A stretch of DNA of 64,000 nt from Methanolobus sp. WCC4 (lineage in GTDB: Archaea > Halobacteriota > Methanosarcinia > Methanosarcinales > Methanosarcinaceae): the NCBI RefSeq assembly GCF_038022665.1, contig NZ_CP150629.1, positions 1,160,480 through 1,224,479 on the forward strand. The letters are read 5' to 3'. The first letter of the stretch is position 1. Each line of letters begins with the position of its first letter. Shown piece after piece: positions 35,429-44,024 of this stretch. The notes beneath the pieces were generated by a model. That model worked only from the letters and a program-made list of their open reading frames with translations. It made no database searches and was not told the origin of the DNA. The translations under genes were made by a program, and so were the position numbers.

Positions 35429-35806
35429 TCATTTTCTGCTGATGATCATAGCAATACAAATAACAATGAACACAGGAATCGCGATGAAGGGGAATTCTGG
35501 TATCTCCTCAACTTCGTTCTTATCATTGTTGGTGGCTCCTTCACCGGAGCTGCCACTTCCCTGATCATCGTTCGAATGGGATACCGAACTATGGCCTGTA
35601 TGCTTCCACCATCCTTTCTTTTCCTCGGTGGATGGATTATCAGGTGATGACATCAAAGATGTTCCTTCATTTTCGTCCTCTTTTGTCGTATTTGTGGAAT
35701 TATCTGGCATATCAGCTCCGGATAGTTCCATTGGCATCCTTGCCACCAGAACAAGGAACATGAATATGATGATGCCTGCAAATACATGCATTCTGTTTAT
35801 TTTCAA
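35429..35806 (-). CDS. short secreted protein with a PEF-CTERM sorting signal
   Basis: The 125-residue protein has a signal peptide or anchor at residues 8-23 and a low-complexity Ser/Asn/Glu-rich middle. It ends with IPEFPFIAIPVFIVICIAMI followed by the basic ISRK. That end matches the PEF-CTERM tripartite signal (PEF motif, hydrophobic helix, basic tail) recognised by archaeosortase C in methanogens. After processing almost only the hydrophilic linker would remain, so it may be a spacer-like or glycosylated surface protein. No archaeosortase is in the window. Confidence 0.82.
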   Translation of the reverse strand: MKINRMHVFAGIIIFMFLVLVARMPMELSGADMPDNSTNTTKEDENEGTSLMSSPDNPSTEEKKGWWKHTGHSSVSHSNDDQGSGSSGEGATNNDKNEVEEIPEFPFIAIPVFIVICIAMIISRK

Positions 35807-36000
35807 GGATGTTGCCTCTTGTATTGGGATATCTTTTGAATTCCCGAGAATGCATTTATATCTTTCGTACTAGATATGCATTTTTTTTACACATAAAGTA
35901 ACAATTAGCTCAATGAAAAAGAAAAACTACTTTACCCAGTTCTTCTAAAGATACATGAGTCTGGTGATCCAACTGTTAGATCCTCGGTGGTGGTAAATAA

Positions 36001-36426
36001 ATGATAATTAAATACATAAACATGTTTCAGACCGTGGTCATCAAAGCAATTATCGTAATGATGGCATTAGTTATTCTGAGTGCTACACTGGAGATCGGAT
36101 GGATCGTAGTTCTTGATATGGTCACTCCGCCTTACTTTGTGATTGGTGTGGAACAGATACTGGATGTATTCGGGCTTTTCTTCCTTGTTATCATCGGTAT
36201 TGAGCTGCTCGAGACGGTCAAGATGATAATCATGGAATCATCCATGAATGTTGATGTGATCATCCTTGTAGGTATCACTGCAGTTGTAAGGAAAGTAATG
36301 ATCATCGATATCAAAAGTACCGATCCAATCTTTCTGATGGGTATGGGTGTACTGATAGTTGCACTTGCAGCAACATACTATCTTGTGACCTCATCTGAAA
36401 AGGAGTTCAAGTGTACTCTTGACTGA
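36001..36426 (+). CDS. PsiE-like membrane protein
   Basis: The 141-residue protein has four hydrophobic helices and matches the phosphate-starvation-inducible PsiE family pattern. Its features are a central FLVIIGIELLETVKMIIMES, the conserved VDVIILVGITAVVRKVMIID and a last helix ending VALAATYYLVTS. The role of PsiE is not established. It is a single gene preceded by a GGTGGT ribosome site. Confidence 0.8.
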   Translation: MIIKYINMFQTVVIKAIIVMMALVILSATLEIGWIVVLDMVTPPYFVIGVEQILDVFGLFFLVIIGIELLETVKMIIMESSMNVDVIILVGITAVVRKVMIIDIKSTDPIFLMGMGVLIVALAATYYLVTSSEKEFKCTLD

Positions 36427-36585
36427 GTGATGATGTGAATCAGAGCTTAAATGGCTGCTTGATTATTTTTTATTTTCATTTTTCATTTTCATTTTTCATG
36501 TATCCTCTGATTCCTGGTGGAAGTATTTCCAGTCAGTATACCCAAAAAGGTATATGTTCAAAACCCCCTTTCGAACCTGAATACT

Positions 36586-37299
36586 ATGAATATACACTGT
36601 CTGGTACATCTGGAATTCGAAACACTCGGTAACATCAGGGAGTGGGCATGCAATAATGGTTATTCCATATCTGTGACCATGCCATACGTGAACTCTATCT
36701 ATCCACAGCCTGATGAATTCGATCTCCTGATCATCATGGGTGGTCTTATGAGCGTCTATCAGGAGGATGAACATCCGTGGCTCATACAGGAAAAGGAGTT
36801 CGTAAAGGGAATCATCGATTCCGGAAAAGCTGTCTATGGAATATGTTTTGGTGCCCAGATGCTCTCGGAGCTGCTGGGAGGAAAGGTTTCCAGAAATGAG
36901 TTCCGTGAGATCGGCTGGCACAGTATAAGGTCACTCGATACTTTCAATGAGGACGAAGTGTTATTCAGCATTCCTTCAGAGTTGACCGTACTTCAGTGGC
37001 ATGGTGATACTTTCACTCTCCCGGATGGGGCCAGGAGGCTCTTTGAAAGTGAGGCCTGCCCTGAGCAGGGATTCATATATGGCGATAATGTTCTGGCAGT
37101 ACAGTTCCATCCGGAGGCCGATGAAAGCTGTATTGACAGTCTTATTTCAGAGTGCAGTTCTGATCTTGTGGAAGGGAAGTACATCCAGTCTGAAAAGGAG
37201 ATCACTGGAAGGGATGACCTGTTAGCTTCATCTTCTGCACTTATGTCTGCGATACTGGACTGGTTCGAGGATGGCATAAAGGCAAGCACTCAGGAATAA
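36586..37299 (+). CDS. class I glutamine amidotransferase-like protein (GMP synthase-like)
   Basis: From the ATG at 36586 the protein has 237 residues and forms a GATase class I domain. The nucleophile is in AVYGICFGAQMLSELLGG, the catalytic His/Glu in LAVQFHPEA, and LLIIMGGLMSVYQEDEHPWL is typical of the GMP synthase-like subgroup. It lacks a synthetase domain. An extra 23 residues upstream in the same frame look random, so the later ATG is preferred. It probably acts on a small substrate or as a gamma-glutamyl hydrolase; the reaction is not known. The next gene follows by 16 bases. Confidence 0.85.
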   Translation: MNIHCLVHLEFETLGNIREWACNNGYSISVTMPYVNSIYPQPDEFDLLIIMGGLMSVYQEDEHPWLIQEKEFVKGIIDSGKAVYGICFGAQMLSELLGGKVSRNEFREIGWHSIRSLDTFNEDEVLFSIPSELTVLQWHGDTFTLPDGARRLFESEACPEQGFIYGDNVLAVQFHPEADESCIDSLISECSSDLVEGKYIQSEKEITGRDDLLASSSALMSAILDWFEDGIKASTQE

Positions 37300-37315
37300 A
37301 AAGGAGTTCTTAATT

Positions 37316-37783
37316 ATGGATTGCAGAGATGACGGGGAAGTAAGACTTGGCTTGATGAGGGAATTGTGCAGGACTCGTCCTTTGAAGTACTCGGACCTTG
37401 ATCATCTCAAAAAGGGCTCCACGAAGTTCCTCCATGAAAATGGATATTCACTTGAAGGCATTGCAGAGGCTCTTGAACTGGGTCTCAGGGATGTTGAGAA
37501 CAACCTGAAAGGGACAGGTTATGAACTTGATTACAGGAAGATCGCTCCTTTTGAGGATAAGCTGCCGGATAACATTGGTGATGTGATCACAATAAAAGTT
37601 CCCACATGGGGAAAAGAAGATGTTGATGCATCTTTTAAGGCAAAGGTCCGGCAATGTATTCCCAGAGGTGGAGGATGTGGTCTCTCTGTTATCCTCCTCG
37701 AGGATGCAGGGGTTGAGATCCCACTTTTCGGAAAATGCAAAAAAGGTGATGAGATTGTCGTCCCTCTGGAATGGTATATCTAA
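37316..37783 (+). CDS. hypothetical protein linked to the amidotransferase gene
   Basis: I do not recognise this 155-residue protein. The first half is helical with a possible helix-turn-helix (SLEGIAEALELGLRDVENNL). The second half is beta-rich (VITIKVPTWGKEDVDASF, GCGLSVILLEDAGVEIPLFG) and ends VPLEWYI. It contains four scattered cysteines (CRTR, CIPRGGGCG, KCKK). Its spacing of 16 bases from the amidotransferase gene and an own AAAGGAG site suggest one operon. Confidence 0.7.
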   Translation: MDCRDDGEVRLGLMRELCRTRPLKYSDLDHLKKGSTKFLHENGYSLEGIAEALELGLRDVENNLKGTGYELDYRKIAPFEDKLPDNIGDVITIKVPTWGKEDVDASFKAKVRQCIPRGGGCGLSVILLEDAGVEIPLFGKCKKGDEIVVPLEWYI

Positions 37784-37944
37784 TGAGGGTGCTTCAGAGT
37801 TGCCTTAGTCTTATGCTGGTCATATATCTGGGCTCATATATTGGATAAGTATTGAGATCTCAAGGCTGGCAATGTTCTTTCCGCTTTGTTCAGTGGAAGT
37901 AATGTATTGTTCTCTGTAAACATGCAGTAGGAATTGTGGGAAGC

Positions 37945-37962
37945 CGGTCGGATGACCGACCG
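37945..37962. terminator. bidirectional hairpin between convergent genes
   Basis: CGGTCGG (37945-37951) and CCGACCG (37956-37962) form a perfect 7-bp GC-rich stem with an ATGA loop, placed between the hypothetical gene and the convergent glnB. An A-rich tract (AAGAAAAAAGAAG) on its right gives a U-tract for the minus strand. Confidence 0.6.
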
Positions 37963-38002
37963 CACTAAGAAAAAAGAAGTGGATGTGGGATAACTCCCAA
38001 CA

Positions 38003-38338
<336 letters not shown>

Positions 38339-38348
38339 TCATATCACC

Positions 38349-39545
38349 TCAGGCTATTGTAGATTCTCCATGCTGGGATATGTCAAGTCCAACATATTCT
38401 TCTTCGTCGGTCACGCGCAGTCCTATTGTCTTGTCTATAACTACTGCAAGTATGTATGTCATAACGAATGCATATAACATTGCAACGGTTGCGTCAAGCA
38501 ATTGTACAAGGAACTGATGTGTGTTTCCGTAGAGGAGTCCATCCACTCCGCCGATAGCTGCGGTTGCGAATATTCCTGTTGCGATCGCGCCCCAGAATCC
38601 ACCTACTCCATGTACTGCCCAGGCATCAAGACTCTCATCAAGTCCCTTGCGTACACGGAAGAGAAGTGCGCTGTAACAAAGTATACCTGCAGATCCACCG
38701 ATCACAATTGCGGACATAGGTCCTACAAATCCTGATGCTGGCGTGATAGCTACAAGACCGGCTACAGCTCCACTGATAAGACCAAGGGAACTTGGTTTGC
38801 CCTTGATCCATGATGCTGCCATCCAGGTAATAGCTCCTGCTGCTGCTGAGATGTTGGTAACTACAAGGGCGTTGACAGCAAGTCCGTCTGCTGCAAGTGC
38901 GCTTCCTGCATTGAAACCGAACCATCCGAACCAGAGAAGTGCTCCACCTACCAGTGTCATGGTGATGTTCTCAGCTTCCATGCTGTATTTGCCGAAACCT
39001 GAACGGTTGCCTATAACAAGTGCCAGTGCAAGTGCACCGAATCCGGAGCTGATGTGAACAACAGTTCCACCTGCAAAGTCAAGTGCTCCCAGTTCGCCGG
39101 CCCAGCCGCCTCCCCATGCCCAGTGGGCAAGAGGGTCATACACAATGGTTGTCCAGAGGACTCCAAGTACTATAAATGAGCTTAATTTTATACGTCCGGC
39201 AACACCTGATGTGAGGATTGCCAGTGTTATTCCTGCGAAAACAAGCTGGAATACCATGAACAGCATATCAGGGATTCCTTCACCGTCTAGGCCTACGCCT
39301 TTCAGGAAGAGATAGTCAAGTCCTCCGATGAATCCGGATATGTCCGATCCAAAGGAGAGTGTGTAACCGATCGTTACCCACTGAATACTTACAACGGCAA
39401 ATGAGATGAAAGCCATTGCGATCATGGAAATTACATTCTTGCTACGTACCATTCCGCCGTAAAAGAGCCCGACTCCGGGTGTCATCAACATTACAAGGGC
39501 GGTACAGATGATGATAAATGCTGTGTCTCCTGTGTCAAGAGGCAT
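38349..39545 (-). CDS. amtB: ammonium transporter
   Basis: The 398-residue membrane protein with eleven expected helices moves ammonium into the cell. Conserved parts are [40 protein letters not shown] with the pore histidine, and [19 protein letters not shown]. It lacks a signal peptide, unlike E. coli AmtB. It is the first gene of amtB-glnB. I looked for an NrpR-type GGAA-N6-TTCC operator upstream and did not find a good match. Confidence 0.96.
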   Translation of the reverse strand: MPLDTGDTAFIIICTALVMLMTPGVGLFYGGMVRSKNVISMIAMAFISFAVVSIQWVTIGYTLSFGSDISGFIGGLDYLFLKGVGLDGEGIPDMLFMVFQLVFAGITLAILTSGVAGRIKLSSFIVLGVLWTTIVYDPLAHWAWGGGWAGELGALDFAGGTVVHISSGFGALALALVIGNRSGFGKYSMEAENITMTLVGGALLWFGWFGFNAGSALAADGLAVNALVVTNISAAAGAITWMAASWIKGKPSSLGLISGAVAGLVAITPASGFVGPMSAIVIGGSAGILCYSALLFRVRKGLDESLDAWAVHGVGGFWGAIATGIFATAAIGGVDGLLYGNTHQFLVQLLDATVAMLYAFVMTYILAVVIDKTIGLRVTDEEEYVGLDISQHGESTIA

Positions 39546-39758
39546 TTAGACCACCATCTCTGTTCTTTTTGATCTGATAATATTCTCCATAGTTCCACCT
39601 ATTTTATATATCATTAATCGGATGTCTGCAGTGTCCTTCTTCCTTCCTATGCCTATATATTTAAAACTTTTGCTTAATCTTTAATGATAAACATTTTCAA
39701 AAACGACACAAAGGATCTTTTATATTTGTAACACCCATAGTACATCTGGAGTTTGAGT

Positions 39759-39959
39759 ATGAGTGATAATGAAACATCTATTGAGGTCAGTAAAGACGGC
39801 CCTTATCTGGTAAAGAATCTCAATACCCTTGTGAATTCAAAGGGAGAGTCTCTTGAGACACAAGCTGTTGTAGCACTTTGCAGGTGTGGCTCTTCAAAGA
39901 ACAAGCCGTTCTGCGATGGTTCCCATATTGAGGTCGGCTTCAAGGACGATAAGAACTGA
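39759..39959 (+). CDS. CDGSH iron-sulfur protein
   Basis: The 66-residue protein has the CDGSH motif ALCRCGSSKNKPFCDGSH, with three cysteines and one histidine that bind a labile [2Fe-2S] cluster. Such small proteins are redox or cluster-transfer factors. The ATG at 39759 is preferred over a TTG two codons earlier because GGAG lies 10 bases upstream of it. Confidence 0.92.
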   Translation: MSDNETSIEVSKDGPYLVKNLNTLVNSKGESLETQAVVALCRCGSSKNKPFCDGSHIEVGFKDDKN

Positions 39960-40117
39960 TCCATCCGGGCTTAACTGTCTATCTTTTTCTTATTGACCTA
40001 TACAAAGCCTATTTATTGGTAGATCAACTATAGCAGAGGCATACTGTTAATTTGAATGATCTCTATATGTTGATATATCTACTATCTATTGAGATCATGA
40101 TCATGGAGATTCAATAA

Positions 40118-41455
40118 ATGGCAATCCATCCTATAGAATACCGTTATGGAACGGACGAGATGAAATTCGTCTGGAGCGAAGCAAACCGCCTTGAAAAGAT
40201 AATGAAAGCCGAGGCTGCACTTGCCAGGGCTGAGGCAGATATAGGACTTATCCCTAAAGAAGCTGCAGATATAATAGAGAACAGTATCGGTTCTGTTGAG
40301 CTTGAAAGGGTAAAGGCGATAGAAGATGAGATCCACCACGATATGATGGCAGTGGTGCTCGCTATCTCTGAGAAGTGCGAGGAGAATGCTGACAAATGGG
40401 TCCACTTCGGTGCAACATCCAACGACATGCTTGATACAGCAACAGGCCTTCAGTTAAAGGAAGCCGTGCAGATCCTTGAGGCGAAGATCCACAAGTTACT
40501 TGATGTACTTCTTCTTCAGGCAGACACCCACAAGAATCTCGTATGTGCCGGAAGGACACACGGCCAGATCGGTGTCCCTACAACATACGGTCTCAGGTTC
40601 GCTATCTGGGCATCAGAGGTCGCAAGACACATCGAGCGTCTTGAGCAGCTCAAACCACGTCTTATCGTAGGTCAGATGACAGGTGCGGTTGGTACCCAGG
40701 CCGCATTCGGCAAGGATGGTATTGAGATCCAGAAGCGTGTAATGGAATATCTGGAGATCGGTTCTGTGGATGTTTCCAACCAGATCATCCAGAGGGACCG
40801 TCATGCAGAGTTCGTCATGTGGATGGCAAACACAGTAACAACCCTTGACAAGATCGCTGTTGAGTTCCGCTCTTTGCAGAGGAGTGAGATCGCTGAGGTC
40901 GAGGAGAGCTTCAGGAAGAAGCAGGTAGGTTCTTCCACAATGCCTCACAAGCGTAACCCTATCAAGTCCGAGCAGATATGCGGTCTTGCAAGGATCGTGC
41001 GTGCAATGATCGAACCTGAACTCCAGAACAACACACTCTGGGATGAAAGGGATCTTACCAATTCCTCGTGTGAAAGGATCGTTTTCCCAGAGGCATGTGT
41101 GCTCACCGATCATATCATCAAACTGGGAATAGGTGTCATCGAGAACCTCAGGTTCTATCCTGAGAACATCCGCCGCAACCTTGACCTTCTCAAGGGTCTG
41201 AACATGGGAGAGGCTGTGATGATCGAGCTTGCAATGCGTGGTGTCGGTCGCCAGGAAGCTCATGAGATCGTGCGTTCCAGTGCAATGGAAGCCCACGAGA
41301 CCGGAGCACATTTCAAGGATGTCCTGCTGGAAAACAAGGAAGTTGCGAACTACCTGAGTGAAGAGGATATCATCAACCTTGTTGACCCTGACAAATACAT
41401 CGGCACAGCAGTCGAGCAGGTCGAGATGGTAGTTGCTAAGTTGAAGAGGAACTGA
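40118..41455 (+). CDS. purB: adenylosuccinate lyase
   Basis: The 445-residue enzyme acts twice in purine synthesis, making AICAR and AMP with release of fumarate. The fumarase/aspartase superfamily signature SSTMPHKRNPIKSEQI is intact, with HFGATSNDMLDTATGLQL and CAGRTHGQIGVPTTYGLRFA upstream. Length and order are normal. It follows an AT-rich promoter region. Confidence 0.97.
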   Translation: MAIHPIEYRYGTDEMKFVWSEANRLEKIMKAEAALARAEADIGLIPKEAADIIENSIGSVELERVKAIEDEIHHDMMAVVLAISEKCEENADKWVHFGATSNDMLDTATGLQLKEAVQILEAKIHKLLDVLLLQADTHKNLVCAGRTHGQIGVPTTYGLRFAIWASEVARHIERLEQLKPRLIVGQMTGAVGTQAAFGKDGIEIQKRVMEYLEIGSVDVSNQIIQRDRHAEFVMWMANTVTTLDKIAVEFRSLQRSEIAEVEESFRKKQVGSSTMPHKRNPIKSEQICGLARIVRAMIEPELQNNTLWDERDLTNSSCERIVFPEACVLTDHIIKLGIGVIENLRFYPENIRRNLDLLKGLNMGEAVMIELAMRGVGRQEAHEIVRSSAMEAHETGAHFKDVLLENKEVANYLSEEDIINLVDPDKYIGTAVEQVEMVVAKLKRN

Positions 41456-41474
41456 GGTTCCCTTCATTTTTAAT

Positions 41475-41582
41475 TTAATCTTTCTGAAGTTCCTGTTTTA
41501 TTAGTTCTATTTCTTCCTCTATTCTTTCACGCAGGCAAAATACATTTTTTGTTATTTCCTGAACGAAATCCCATAATTTCAT
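41475..41582 (-). CDS. possible 35-residue small protein
   Basis: In the 311-base gap between purB and the histidine kinase, the minus strand codes for MKLWDFVQEITKNVFCLRER then IEEEIELIKQELQKD, ending in TAA. The composition (regular heptad-like acidic and basic residues) looks like an amphipathic or coiled-coil peptide rather than noise. No strong ribosome site is seen. It lies downstream of the kinase gene on the same strand. Expression is unproven. Confidence 0.35.
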   Translation of the reverse strand: MKLWDFVQEITKNVFCLRERIEEEIELIKQELQKD

Positions 41583-41766
41583 CCGGCTTGGGATTTATGG
41601 AATTAAAGGGTATGACTATAAATCTCTAGTATCAAATATCCATGAAAATTATCTCGGAATTTGCACATTAAAAAAGATGGATGCTTCATTTCCATTGTTT
41701 GTCATGACCATCCCGGCATCTGTGAGGGATTTGGAAATAATTCTCAGGGAGATATCCATACTGATC

Positions 41767-43665
41767 TTATTTGTTCTCTGCAATGGGTATCGAAAACCTG
41801 TTTACATTCTCATCTTTCTCAATATCCTGGCAGTTGTCCTCTTGAGTTCTTATGATGACTGTTTCATTGTTTTCAATAGGTGTTCTTACTGTGAAATAGA
41901 ACGTACTACCTTTGTTTGTCTCACTATCAAGCTCAAGTTTTGAACCCATAAGTTTCAGGAGTTTGTTGGATATTGTTAATCCAAGGCCAGTTCCTCCGTA
42001 TTTTCGGTTGATCGACCCATCTGCCTGTGAGAATGACTCGAATATCCTTTTCTTATTATTCTCCTCGATACCTATGCCTGTATCGATAACAGAGAACGCG
42101 ACCTCTATCTCATTTTCATTATCCTGGATTGCCGGGGTTTCGACCTTTAGTTCGACCTTACCTTCTTCAGTGAATTTTATAGCATTGCTCAACAGATTGA
42201 TCAATACCTGCCTCAATCTTAACTGATCCACGAGAATAAATGCAGGAACCCTGTCATTGATGGTGAATTTGAGTTCCAGTCCCTTCTCATGGGCTTTGAA
42301 CTTGATGATATCCATTATAAGTTCCAGCAGGTGTCTGAGATCTGTCCTTTCAGGGGCCAGTTCAAGTCTTCCAGCCTCTATCTTTGAAAAATCGAGTATT
42401 TCATTGACAAGGTCAAGTAATGTGTTTGCTGATGTGTATACTGTTTTCATGTAATGGGCCTGGGAATCTGTCAGCTTTGTATCCATCAGGATATCTGAGA
42501 AACCGATAATACCGTTAAGTGGGGTGCGGATCTCGTGGCTCATATTCGCAAGGAACTCACTTTTGGCACGATTCGCCATCTCTGCACGGGCGGTCGCATC
42601 TTCAAGTTCCCTGTTAGTTTCCAGTAGTTTTTCTTCAGATTCTTTACTCTCAGTGATATTCATGAGAATGATCATTTGTCCCATCAGTTCCCCATTCTCA
42701 TTGGAGAGTGGAAGGGAAGTTATCTTCAACCAGAAATTAGTTCCATTGATGTCTTTTTTTACTTCAATGCTATTGTTCTGCACTGTTTCTCTTCCGCAGG
42801 TTGTCAGTTCCGGCCAGTGATCCGTAAATTCCGCTACGTTCTTTCCAATATCATGTGGTCTAAGTCCAATGTAGTTTGCTGCAGATCTGTTGCAATCAAC
42901 AATCCTTTTTGTTCCGTCAAGGACAATAACACCATCCGGTAGCTTCTCAAAAAGGGTGCTTCTTGCAATTGGTGCAACATCAAGTAATCTGTAATGTGTA
43001 AGCCCGACATAGATCATCAGGCCGGTAAATGGCAGTGAATAAGGTATCGGGTCGAGTCCCAGTGGGAACATACCAGCTATATACAGGAGCAGTACCATGA
43101 AAGGGAACAGTGCACCCGCGGTTACAATACTTACCTGCCTGCGGAACGCAGGAGTTATTTCCATCCACATGTTGATAAGAAGGACCATGCTGAAAAGAAG
43201 ACAGAGCACATTGTAGAAATCCTGTACTGCGTACCATATCCCGGGTTCGAACACCAATGAGGGAAAGATGGTCGCAGAACTCATAATGATCGATCTGTGG
43301 TAAAGTGTATGCTGCTCAGTAGTAAACACAAGTATCATGGTTACCAGGGGAATGGAGAACAATGCAACGATGGTCGGGGTTTGCAACCAGTGTTTCTTAC
43401 CTGTGTATTTGATCGCAAAAGTAAGGAAAAAAGCAGGTATGAATGGAATTCCAATATACTCCAGTTTATAGAATGTCAAAGCATTCTCAAATGTTGTTGA
43501 AGATATCTCCATTGCGTAGAAGAATACATATATGATAGTGGAGATGAGCAGAAATGTAAAACATGTAGTACCAACTGCATCTTTGTGTCTTCGAATACTG
43601 AATAACAGTGATCCAAGTATTAACGTCAGAACTAACAACGGGATTGCATAATAATTGAGGTACAT
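41767..43665 (-). CDS. hybrid-free histidine kinase with 7TM sensor, PAS and kinase domains
   Basis: The 632-residue sensor kinase starts with seven hydrophobic helices (to about residue 220) of the histidine kinase 7TM type. A PAS domain follows (GVIVLDGTKRIVDCNRSAAN), then a short coiled coil and HisKA with FLANMSHEIRTPLNGIIGFS holding the phosphorylated histidine. The ATPase domain has VLINLLSNAIKFTEEGKVEL, DTGIGIEENNKKRIFESFSQ and YGGTGLGLTIS. No receiver domain is present and no response regulator is adjacent, so it is an orphan. The ligand is unknown. Confidence 0.93.
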   Translation of the reverse strand: MYLNYYAIPLLVLTLILGSLLFSIRRHKDAVGTTCFTFLLISTIIYVFFYAMEISSTTFENALTFYKLEYIGIPFIPAFFLTFAIKYTGKKHWLQTPTIVALFSIPLVTMILVFTTEQHTLYHRSIIMSSATIFPSLVFEPGIWYAVQDFYNVLCLLFSMVLLINMWMEITPAFRRQVSIVTAGALFPFMVLLLYIAGMFPLGLDPIPYSLPFTGLMIYVGLTHYRLLDVAPIARSTLFEKLPDGVIVLDGTKRIVDCNRSAANYIGLRPHDIGKNVAEFTDHWPELTTCGRETVQNNSIEVKKDINGTNFWLKITSLPLSNENGELMGQMIILMNITESKESEEKLLETNRELEDATARAEMANRAKSEFLANMSHEIRTPLNGIIGFSDILMDTKLTDSQAHYMKTVYTSANTLLDLVNEILDFSKIEAGRLELAPERTDLRHLLELIMDIIKFKAHEKGLELKFTINDRVPAFILVDQLRLRQVLINLLSNAIKFTEEGKVELKVETPAIQDNENEIEVAFSVIDTGIGIEENNKKRIFESFSQADGSINRKYGGTGLGLTISNKLLKLMGSKLELDSETNKGSTFYFTVRTPIENNETVIIRTQEDNCQDIEKDENVNRFSIPIAENK

Positions 43666-44024
43666 GTTCAGTTTTTCCTGTATTCAGCAAGTTCTATAGC
43701 AGGATGCTGTCCAATCCCTTCGAATTATAGCCAATGATATATTCGTTCAATGAAGAGTCAATATTATGACTTTCTGGCAAAAATATCTGCTTCTTTCATA
43801 CTGCTGTACTCGTCCATACTCCGTTTTCCAGAAACCATTATTTCTGAAAGGTCCTTGCTCTTCCTATCACAGGATATGAACTCAAATAAAAGCCATATCT
43901 CTACAAGTACGGATGTATGATATTCTAAATATATAACAGTTGTCTTGATCTTTCGATGGGAATAGTAATTTTTTTAAAAATAATGACTTAAAATGCCTGT
44001 ATGGTGATCGGTCGGGTGACCTGA
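43666..44024. other. 359-base intergenic stretch, with uvrA terminator hairpin
   Basis: A hairpin for the minus-strand uvrA transcript is visible at 44005-44027: TGATC and GGTC pair with GACC and GATCA, with one bulge. On the minus strand an open frame of about 60 codons (about 43768-43965, with HTSVLVEIWLLFEFISCDRK and SEIMVSGKRSMDEYSSMKEA) looks protein-like but has no ATG, GTG or TTG before its middle. It may be a decayed gene remnant. Confidence 0.35.

Noticed and set aside
39546-39758. NrpR operator in front of amtB
   Set aside because: Only a half match (GGAA without a TTCC partner at the right spacing) was seen.
40613-41467. 284-codon minus-strand frame opposite purB
   Set aside because: Long because of codon bias in purB; histidine- and leucine-rich with no domain pattern.
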